From CAYIGN01 sp964363055 (GTDB lineage: Bacteria > Patescibacteriota > Minisyncoccia > Sungbacterales > HO2-52-23), in the NCBI GenBank assembly GCA_964363055.1, contig CAYIGN010000036.1, positions 1-7,323 of the forward strand: DNA of 7,323 bases. The letters are read 5' to 3'. Below, one piece after another: positions 1 to 5,310 of this stretch. How positions within the stretch are numbered: the first letter of the stretch is position 1; every line of letters begins with the position of its first letter. Both the position numbers and the translations under genes were made by a program. The notes under the pieces are model-generated. The model saw only the letters and a program-made list of their open reading frames with translations. It did no database searches and was not told the origin of the DNA.

Positions 1-2
1 GA

Positions 3-21
3 CGAAATCCGCACGATTTCG
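3..21. repeat. Short perfect hairpin at the window edge
   Basis: CGAAATC and GATTTCG form a perfect 7-bp stem around the loop CGCAC. No T-run follows directly on either strand, so it is not a convincing terminator. It may belong to a small palindromic repeat extending beyond the window. A weaker 5-bp hairpin (GGGTT/AACCC, 44-59) lies just to the right. Confidence 0.4.
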
Positions 22-76
22 CCTTCAAAGCCATTTTTGAGATGGGTTCTAATTAACCCTATCCTAAAACCTCAAA

Positions 77-261
77 TCCCGAGCCAGAATTCCTAAAAAA
101 TCACCAAGACCCAAAGTAAAGAATTCGAGATGGTTACAAAACTCAATGAGCTCTATATGAGTGCCTTACATAAAGCATCTTTAGAAGTTTTGTAACCATC
201 TCTTCAAGCACTCGCGATTGAATATTGGGCTCTGGATATTTTTCGTGATTCTGGTTTGGGA
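77..261. repeat. MITE-like nested inverted repeat, non-coding
   Basis: This is the main content of the gene-free left end. The inner arms are a perfect 17-bp inverted repeat: GAGATGGTTACAAAACT at 127-143 and its reverse complement at 186-202, around a 42-base centre. Outside them, TCCCGAGCCAGAAT at 77-90 matches the reverse complement of 248-261 at 12 of 14 positions, and the sequence between outer and inner arms stays loosely similar with small gaps. Long, diverged terminal inverted repeats around a short non-coding centre suggest a miniature inverted-repeat transposable element or a similar palindromic repeat. No transposase is encoded here and I could not identify a target-site duplication. 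A 21-codon ORF (130-195) starts inside the left arm but looks fortuitous. Confidence 0.55.
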
Positions 262-264
262 ATT

Positions 265-285
265 GTGACTTAATCGAGGAGTCAC
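265..285 (-). other. Weak stem-loop at the amidohydrolase stop codon
   Basis: GTGACT (265-270) and AGTCAC (280-285) can pair around a 9-base loop. The TGA stop of the amidohydrolase gene (284-282) lies inside the stem. No T-run follows on the minus strand, so it is at best a weak terminator. No other terminator for this gene is visible before the left edge. Confidence 0.2.
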
Positions 286-1856
286 GATTTTCTCAGTATT
301 TTTCCCGCCCTCACGCCTATATGCCTCCCTTGCGATACCACGACCTCACCATTGATGATTACGTATTGTATTCCGGCTGGATACCGATACGGGTCTTTGT
401 AGGTGGCGCGGTCGCGGATGAGCTGCGGGTCAAACACCGCAATGTCGGCTACATTGCCTTTGGCGATCACTCCGCGGCCAGTGATGCCCAAGATCGTTGC
501 CGGGCCGCCTGTGATTTTGACAATCGCCTCTTCCGGCTTAAGTTTTTGCGTATCGGTCACAAACCGATGCCAAAAATGAGGGAAAGCGCCAAATGATCTA
601 GGATGGACCAGATTACCGGTGGATATTCCATCCTGCGACACGCCATAGCCGTCCGAGGCAATCAAGGAATTAGAATCCCCTATGGCGCGGCTGGTATTTT
701 TTAGCGATACGGTCCGGCCGAGGATTGTCACCCGGCCTTCATTGCCGCGGATGATCTCAAGCACCGCTTCCTCCGGCGGCATATTCATGGCAGCGGCGAT
801 CTCAGCCAAGGTATTGCCGACGATCTGCCGCTGTTTGGCCGCTATCACCATTATCTTGTCGTAGTGCAGGGTATAACTGGCAAGTGCTTGAGAAATCTGT
901 TTCCACTCAACTTGACTTGATAGGCGTCTAAAAAGCTCTTCAAATCCGCCGCGTCTGCTCCAGGGAGGCAGCAAGAGGTAGAGCGGAGAGCCGGTGGTGC
1001 GATAAGGCGAGACGTCAAACCAGATGGCCACACCGCTGGAGCGAGCGTTGGAAATAAATTCCAGGGCTTTACGCGCCAAAGGCCATGACTTGCGGCCTAT
1101 GACTTTGAAATGGCTGACAATGACAGAAGCGCCGGTCTCGCGTCCGATCCGGATCGCCTCATTGACTGCTCCCAACACCTCCGCTCCCTCGGAGCGCAAA
1201 TGGATTTTAAGCACACCACGGCTTTGAGCCAGCGGACGCGCGATCTCTATCAGCTCCTCAGTAGTAGACGCCCGCTCATGGCCATAAGAGAGGCCCATGG
1301 ATAGACCAAATGCCCCCTCTTCCATGGCTCGCTCCAGCAGCAGCCGTATCTTCTCCTTCTCCTCAAGTGATAGCGGCCGCAGTTCATTCCCCACAATCCC
1401 CCGGCGCAGCGTGCCATACCCTACCAGCATCCCAAAATTCACACCCAGGCGCGTTCTTTCAACTGCCGCCAGGAATTCATCCACGCTGGTCCAATTGACG
1501 CCGATTTCCGAAAGATCAGCCCATTTGGAGACGCTCCGAATCGCTTCGCGGGATACCAGCGGGGCGAGCGATGAACCGCAGTTGCCGCCGATAATGGTCG
1601 TCACTCCCTGCATCACCATGCTCTCCTGCAAAGGGTACTTGAAAAGTGTGAGGTGCGTGTCGGAGTGATTGGTGATGTCAATGAAGCCGGGCGCTACATA
1701 CTTCCCGGTTGCGCTGATTTCAACCGCGGCCTGCGCATTACCCAATCCTCCCACCTCAGCGATCTTCCCATCGCTGATACCCACGTCCGCCACCATCGCC
1801 GGATTCCCCACCCCATCCAACATCAACCCCCCCTTGATGAGAATGTCATATGCCAT
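282..1856 (-). CDS. D-aminoacylase / N-acyl-D-amino-acid deacylase family amidohydrolase
   Basis: A 524-residue cytoplasmic metal-dependent hydrolase of the D-aminoacylase branch of the amidohydrolase superfamily. Characterised members release D-amino acids from N-acyl-D-amino acids; the substrate here is unknown. The N-terminal beta-strand segment (MAYDILIKGG) leads to PGFIDITNHSD (56-66), the GGNCGSS cysteine motif (C93), IHLRSEG (H219), VSHFK (H249), ASDGYG (D402, matching the catalytic Asp of the family) and VHPRSFG (417-423). The HxH motif that usually opens the barrel is T-N-H here, so the first metal-ligand histidine is absent. The ATG at 1856 is chosen because MAYDILIKGG matches normal family N-termini; the frame stays open to 1928, but those extra 24 residues do not look homologous. 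A sigma-70-like promoter sits directly upstream. Family assignment is secure, exact activity is not. Confidence 0.9.
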   Translation of the reverse strand: MAYDILIKGGLMLDGVGNPAMVADVGISDGKIAEVGGLGNAQAAVEISATGKYVAPGFIDITNHSDTHLTLFKYPLQESMVMQGVTTIIGGNCGSSLAPLVSREAIRSVSKWADLSEIGVNWTSVDEFLAAVERTRLGVNFGMLVGYGTLRRGIVGNELRPLSLEEKEKIRLLLERAMEEGAFGLSMGLSYGHERASTTEELIEIARPLAQSRGVLKIHLRSEGAEVLGAVNEAIRIGRETGASVIVSHFKVIGRKSWPLARKALEFISNARSSGVAIWFDVSPYRTTGSPLYLLLPPWSRRGGFEELFRRLSSQVEWKQISQALASYTLHYDKIMVIAAKQRQIVGNTLAEIAAAMNMPPEEAVLEIIRGNEGRVTILGRTVSLKNTSRAIGDSNSLIASDGYGVSQDGISTGNLVHPRSFGAFPHFWHRFVTDTQKLKPEEAIVKITGGPATILGITGRGVIAKGNVADIAVFDPQLIRDRATYKDPYRYPAGIQYVIINGEVVVSQGRHIGVRAGKILRKS

Positions 1857-1863
1857 TATCTCC

Positions 1864-1892
1864 AGTATATCGCAAATACTTCTTGTCCACAA
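1864..1892 (-). promoter_or_regulatory. Sigma-70-type promoter of the amidohydrolase gene
   Basis: On the minus strand TTGTGG (1892-1887) and TATACT (1869-1864) are separated by exactly 17 bases, resembling -35 and -10 boxes. Only 7 bases, GGAGATA, separate the -10 box from the ATG at 1856, so transcription would start at or one base before the start codon. The GGAG would then be untranscribed from this promoter. Read on the plus strand, the -35 region is TTGTCCACA (1883-1891), which also resembles a DnaA box. Confidence 0.5.
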
Positions 1893-1971
1893 AACCAGCA
1901 AATCCAACTCGATACCGTCACTCCCCACAACTTAATGCTGTGTCCTGTTCTTGAGTTACAGAATAAGTAGA

Positions 1972-2013
1972 TTTATTACAACACAAGACCGATCGGTATT
2001 CTGTTGTAATAAA
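1972..2013. promoter_or_regulatory. Nested palindrome, possible operator or small palindromic element
   Basis: TTTATTACAACA (1972-1983) and TGTTGTAATAAA (2002-2013) are a perfect 12-bp inverted repeat. Centred between them is a second perfect palindrome, ACCGATCGGT (1988-1997). The right arm overlaps the T-run of the terminator at 2011-2042. Two concentric perfect palindromes suggest a protein-binding site or a mobile palindrome. The core resembles operators reported for some TetR-family repressors, but no such regulator is in the window. It lies about 80 bp upstream of the amidohydrolase promoter. Confidence 0.45.
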
Positions 2014-2042
2014 AAAACCCTTCGGCGGAAGACCGAAAGGTT
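2011..2042 (-). terminator. Rho-independent terminator behind alaS and the purM remnant
   Basis: On the minus strand AACCTTTCGG (2042-2033) pairs with CCGAAGGGTT (2025-2016) around the 7-base loop TCTTCCG, with one G-U pair in ten, and a run of T follows (down to 2011). It lies 14 bases beyond the stop codon of the purM remnant, so it should end the leftward alaS transcript. Confidence 0.8.
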
Positions 2043-2056
2043 CTGATGGATAGGTC

Positions 2057-2353
2057 TTATAACCTCTGCGGTTGAGAATATATCACCCGAAGCGGGGGGC
2101 CTCCCAACCCCAGTTTTGGCGAGCTAAATGCCGGCATGAATTTGGATTCGATCACGACCCGCCCTGTTCCAGGAACAATTTCGCCGATTACATCAGCAGC
2201 ATGGTACGGCCGAATGAACTCAATACATCTAAGGGCATCAGTCGAAGAGACGCCGATGACAAATCCTACACCGCAATTGAATATGCAGTACATCTCTGCA
2301 TCTTGCACCCCTGCTCTGCGTAATTCCCAGAATATAAGATGCTGATCAGGCAC
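2057..2353 (-). pseudogene. purM: purM (AIR synthase) C-terminal remnant
   Basis: The 98 codons encode the end of phosphoribosylformylaminoimidazole synthase (phosphoribosylformylglycinamidine cyclo-ligase), a purine-pathway enzyme usually around 350 residues. EMYCIFNCGVGFVIGV (20-35) corresponds to the family's EMYRTFNCGIGM segment, and VIGEIVPGTGRVVIE (55-69) to its terminal strand. The ATP-binding N-terminal domain and the first part of the C-terminal domain are missing, so it cannot be a working enzyme. The nominal GTG start has no good ribosome site. The frame is the same as alaS, with only four codons between the alaS TGA and this GTG, so the remnant looks joined to the alaS 3' end by deletion, rearrangement or misassembly. 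About 29 residues follow the normal PurM end. An expressed stand-alone domain cannot be excluded. Confidence 0.65.
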
Positions 2354-2365
2354 ATCCGCCGCATC

Positions 2366-4135
2366 TCACGGTATTATGATTGCACGGATCCTCCGCACGC
2401 CCGCGGAGCTGGATTCTTCTTTGATGATTTTGAAATGGCCGATCTGGCCGGTGCGCTCGACGTGCGGCCCGCCGCAGAGTTCGCGAGAAATAACCTCGCC
2501 TGTTGCGTGGTCAAATATAGAGTACACTTTTACCCGCGCCGGATATTTCTCGCGGAAAAAACCAAGCGCCCCCCGCGCCGCTGCCTCTTCATACGACATT
2601 TCCTCCCATTTCACCGAGAGATTGCGCTGGATCGCCTCATTCACCCACTCCTCTACTTTTGCGAGTTCCTCGGCCGTAACTTTGCGCGGGAACCGGAAGT
2701 CAAATCGCGTGCGCTCCACCGTGATGTCCGATCCGTCCTGCCGCGCCTCCGGGCCGAGCACGGCGCGGAGGCCGGCGTGTAGAAGATGCGTCGCCGTATG
2801 GAGCCGTGTCACTTTCTCCGCCTCGGACTCGTCACGGATTGTAACCTCGCCTGTTTTCAAATAAAGCCCGTGTCCGCCGAATTTCGCCTCTGCTCCGGCG
2901 CGGGAAATTTCTTGATGCTTTTTAAATTCTTCGTCAAACGCCTCGCGCCTCAGGCCTTGAGCTTTTTCCCCGCCGTCGTAGTCCTTGATTACCTCATAGG
3001 GCAGACCGTAACTCTCGTAGAGATTAAATGCGGCTTTGGCATCAACTGTTTCCATCCTCTCCAGCTCCTTCAATCCCCGCTGAAGCGTCCCGCTGAATTT
3101 GTGATGTTCGTCTCCAATCACTGCAAAGATGTTTTCCTTCTCCTGTAAGAGTTCCGGATAAAATGCTCCGTAACCATCAATGACTACCCTCGCCAAATGA
3201 AGAATGTCGGGCTCAAAGACGATCGCGCGGCGCAGGAGACGCCGCAGAATATATCCCCGTTCTTTGTTGGAGGGCCGTACACCATCGGCCGCCAAAAATA
3301 CTGCGGCCCGGAGGTGGTCTGCTGCAATCCGCTTCGCTCGCTCGGGTATAATCGGATTCAATCCCGCAATAAGAGGTTGAAAAAGGTCCGTCTCAAAAAT
3401 ATTTTTCTTGCCCTGCGACACCATCGCGAGCCGCTCAAGTCCCATACCCGTATCAACCCCAGGCGTCTTGAGGCGCTCCAGTTTTTTGCCGGATGCGCCG
3501 GACAGCAATTCCTCCCGCGAGCCGTCAAAAAAGAACTCGTTGAAGACGATATTCCATATTTCTATATCCTCGCCCGAGCCGTTCTTACAGTAAATCTCAG
3601 TAGTCGGGCCGCACGGCCCGGCCGAGCCGGTAGGACCCCAAAATACCTCTTCCATCCCCTCTTCCCGTATGTCTCCTACGCCGAGCGCACGCCAGATCTT
3701 GACTGATTCATCATCCCGCCCAATCTTATGAGATACGATCTCGTAAGAGGGAGTGCCTCCGAAAACAGTCACATACGAGATCGGCAGACCGAGTACGCCT
3801 GTAATGAATTCGTTTGCATACGCTATTGCTTCTTTCTTGAAATATCCGCCAAACGAAAAATTCCCCATCATCTCAAAAAATGTGAGGTGCGTCTCGTCGC
3901 CGACCTCGTCAATGTCCGAGGTGCGGAACGACTTTTGAATTGATGCGGTATTGCGCGAGCCGAAATCGCGATCCGCCATCTCCGGCTCGGTGTAGTATTT
4001 CTTAAATTGCTGCATTCCGGCGGTGGTCAAAAGCACCGACGGATCGTCGGGGATTAGCGACGAAGAAGATACCACAGTATGCCTCCGTGTTTCAAAAAAC
4101 TCTAAAAATTTTTGACGCAATTCATCGGCCTGCAT
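2366..4135 (-). CDS. alaS: Alanyl-tRNA synthetase, short form
   Basis: Class II synthetase of 589 residues that charges tRNA(Ala) and clears mischarged Ser/Gly. The N-terminus (MQADELRQKFLEFFETRRH...LIPDDPSVLLTTAGM) is typical. GNFSFGGYFK (91-100) and GVDTGMGLERL (226-236) lie in the aminoacylation domain; a tRNA-recognition domain follows to about residue 405. The editing domain keeps the zinc ligands HTATH (446-450) and CGGPH (554-558). The beta-barrel normally preceding HTATH, with its FYAESGGQVGD motif, is absent, and the protein stops after GVRRIRAI with no C-Ala or oligomerisation region. E. coli AlaS has 876 residues. Such short forms are, to my knowledge, common in CPR bacteria, so this is probably the native length. 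The ATG is supported by AAGAGG ending two bases before it, an unusually tight spacing. It has its own promoter behind the sigma-gene terminator. Confidence 0.96.
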   Translation of the reverse strand: MQADELRQKFLEFFETRRHTVVSSSSLIPDDPSVLLTTAGMQQFKKYYTEPEMADRDFGSRNTASIQKSFRTSDIDEVGDETHLTFFEMMGNFSFGGYFKKEAIAYANEFITGVLGLPISYVTVFGGTPSYEIVSHKIGRDDESVKIWRALGVGDIREEGMEEVFWGPTGSAGPCGPTTEIYCKNGSGEDIEIWNIVFNEFFFDGSREELLSGASGKKLERLKTPGVDTGMGLERLAMVSQGKKNIFETDLFQPLIAGLNPIIPERAKRIAADHLRAAVFLAADGVRPSNKERGYILRRLLRRAIVFEPDILHLARVVIDGYGAFYPELLQEKENIFAVIGDEHHKFSGTLQRGLKELERMETVDAKAAFNLYESYGLPYEVIKDYDGGEKAQGLRREAFDEEFKKHQEISRAGAEAKFGGHGLYLKTGEVTIRDESEAEKVTRLHTATHLLHAGLRAVLGPEARQDGSDITVERTRFDFRFPRKVTAEELAKVEEWVNEAIQRNLSVKWEEMSYEEAAARGALGFFREKYPARVKVYSIFDHATGEVISRELCGGPHVERTGQIGHFKIIKEESSSAGVRRIRAIIIP

Positions 4136-4148
4136 ATCCTCTTACTAC

Positions 4149-4177
4149 ATTTAATCAGAAAGTACTATTTTTGTCCA
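4149..4177 (-). promoter_or_regulatory. Putative alaS promoter
   Basis: On the minus strand TGGACA (4177-4172) and TTAAAT (4154-4149) lie 17 bases apart, matching the sigma-70 consensus at 5 of 6 and 4 of 6 positions. Transcription would begin near 4142, leaving a leader of about 7 bases. The location, directly after the sigma-gene terminator and before alaS, is where a promoter is needed. The same TTTTGTGGACAA sequence occurs in the amidohydrolase promoter. Confidence 0.4.
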
Positions 4178-4178
4178 C

Positions 4179-4206
4179 AAAAAATGAGACCGATTACTCG
4201 GTCTCA
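4179..4206 (-). terminator. Rho-independent terminator behind the sigma factor gene
   Basis: A perfect 9-bp stem (TGAGACCGA at 4206-4198 against TCGGTCTCA at 4193-4185, minus-strand reading) with a 4-base loop is followed by TTTTTT. It begins 37 bases beyond the TAG of the sigma gene and separates it from alaS. Confidence 0.88.
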
Positions 4207-4243
4207 AAACTACAGGAGGCCCGTATGCAGCCGCAATGTTAAT

Positions 4244-5251
4244 CTACTTAGCCGCAGCCAACGGCTTGCGAGATTCATGCTGCAGATGGTTTCGCGCTTT
4301 AGCAAGTGCGGTTGCCTCGATTTGCCGCACGCGCTCTCGGCTCAGGTGCAATCCTTTTCCAATATCCTCCAGGGTGTACGTATCACTTCCAATGCCGAAT
4401 CGCATCCGCAGAACCAATTCCTCCCGCGAAGTAAGTCCGGCATGCTGAAGTAACAGCTGAATCTCAGTGACCGCATCGTTATTGGCAAGCGCCTCTTCCG
4501 GCGATGGAGATCCATCGCCAAGCATACTCCCCAGCAGCCGCTCATCGTTCGGATGGAGCGGCCAATCGAGCGAGACGATCGGCGCGCGATCGCCGCTTGC
4601 CAATGCATGCTTGACCGTCTCGACCGCAACTCTCTTCTCTCTTTTTCCCTCGTTATAAAGAGAAGTAATCTCTTGCGGGGTCGGTTCCCGCTCCAGCGTC
4701 GTCCAGAGATGATCCCGGATGCTCCGCAAGCCGGGCAGGTACCTCTCAGCGCGTTCGGAGATTGTAACCATCTGGATATGTCGGCCGATGGCGCGGGTGA
4801 TGGCTTGTCGAATCCACCAGCTAGCATAAGTTGAGAACCTAAATCCGAGACGGTAATCAAATTTCTCCGCCGCCCGGAACAGTCCGAGATTGCCTTCCTG
4901 AATTAAATCCTCGCTCGGAAGGCCCCTGATATGATACTTTGAGGCGATGGTCACAACGAGTCGAAGGTTCGCCGCGACAAGGGAACTTCGCGCTTCCTCA
5001 AATTGCGTCTGCGCGGCATCTTTCTCCGGCTCGGCGCAAATGCCATATGCGCATTCGAGACGCTCAAGCAGCGCAATATGTTTTTGTGTCTCAAGGATCT
5101 GGCGCCCGAGTTTTCCCTCGCCAGCCCGATCCAACAAAGACGCTTTCCCTGTCTCGTCTAAATATTTTTTGAGCCCTCCCTCAGGAAAAAGAGAAGGTCG
5201 TGGGTCACTTGGTCTGAAAAAACGATCGAGCATCCCATGGCCGTTTTTCAC
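4244..5251 (-). CDS. RpoD-like sigma-70 family RNA polymerase sigma factor
   Basis: A 335-residue promoter-recognition subunit of RNA polymerase. Region 1.2 is visible at LKKYLDETGKASLLDR (27-42). Region 2 spans about 83-155, with NLRLVVTIASKY, LPSEDLIQEGNLGLFRAAEKFD and FSTYASWWIRQAITRAI; the tryptophans and the QxxT that contact the -10 box are kept. Region 3 is about 165-220. Region 4 is about 261-320, with the helix-turn-helix YTLEDIGKGLHLSRERVRQIEA. Region 1.1 is absent. The segment after region 2.4, normally RTIRIPVHM in primary sigma factors, reads IQMVTISERAE, so extended -10 contacts may differ. The GTG start is supported by AGGAGG at 5265-5260, 8 bases upstream; an ATG at 5233 is the alternative. 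It follows mnmA by 59 bases and probably shares its transcript. Whether it is the primary or a second sigma factor cannot be decided here. Confidence 0.93.
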   Translation of the reverse strand: MKNGHGMLDRFFRPSDPRPSLFPEGGLKKYLDETGKASLLDRAGEGKLGRQILETQKHIALLERLECAYGICAEPEKDAAQTQFEEARSSLVAANLRLVVTIASKYHIRGLPSEDLIQEGNLGLFRAAEKFDYRLGFRFSTYASWWIRQAITRAIGRHIQMVTISERAERYLPGLRSIRDHLWTTLEREPTPQEITSLYNEGKREKRVAVETVKHALASGDRAPIVSLDWPLHPNDERLLGSMLGDGSPSPEEALANNDAVTEIQLLLQHAGLTSREELVLRMRFGIGSDTYTLEDIGKGLHLSRERVRQIEATALAKARNHLQHESRKPLAAAK

Positions 5252-5259
5252 CGCCGGGC

Positions 5260-5265
5260 CCTCCT
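5260..5265 (-). promoter_or_regulatory. Shine-Dalgarno site deciding the GTG start of the sigma gene
   Basis: A perfect AGGAGG on the minus strand lies 8 bases before the GTG at 5251, the best ribosome site in the window. It favours the GTG over the in-frame ATG six codons downstream. Confidence 0.8.
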
Positions 5266-5273
5266 CTCTCCAT

Positions 5274-5308
5274 AAATCAGGACATCGTACATTTCAAAGG
5301 ACTGATTT
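5274..5308 (-). promoter_or_regulatory. Inverted repeat in the mnmA-sigma gap
   Basis: AAATCAG (5274-5280) and CTGATTT (5302-5308) are perfect 7-bp inverted arms 21 bases apart, filling most of the 59-base gap. There is no T-run, so it is not a standard terminator. A weak promoter-like pair (TTGAAA, 17 bases, TATGGA on the minus strand) overlaps it. It could be an operator or could be chance. Confidence 0.25.
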
Positions 5309-5310
5309 CA

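Noticed and set aside
130..195. 21-codon plus-strand ORF beginning inside the left arm of the inverted repeat
   Set aside because: No ribosome site or recognisable product; the same ATG appears on the other strand because the arm is an inverted repeat.
282..1928. Longer start at 1928 for the amidohydrolase
   Set aside because: The extra 24 residues are unlike family N-termini and would place the promoter inside the coding sequence.
2366..2368. TGA of alaS as a recoded sense codon joining AlaS to the PurM tail
   Set aside because: The genes at 282 and 5311 also end in TGA at their expected C-termini, and AlaS ends at a natural domain limit, so TGA is a stop here.
3604..3626. GC-rich hairpin (GGGCCG..CGGCCC) inside alaS
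   Set aside because: Explained by glycine, proline and alanine codons of the conserved GSAGPCGP motif.
2339..3706. Plus-strand open frames opposite alaS
   Set aside because: They mirror a well-conserved gene on the other strand and show no recognisable domains.
4213..4238. AGGAGG followed by a plus-strand mini-ORF (ATG CAG CCG CAA TGT TAA)
   Set aside because: Five codons, no promoter seen, and it lies in the 3' untranslated region of the sigma gene; probably chance.
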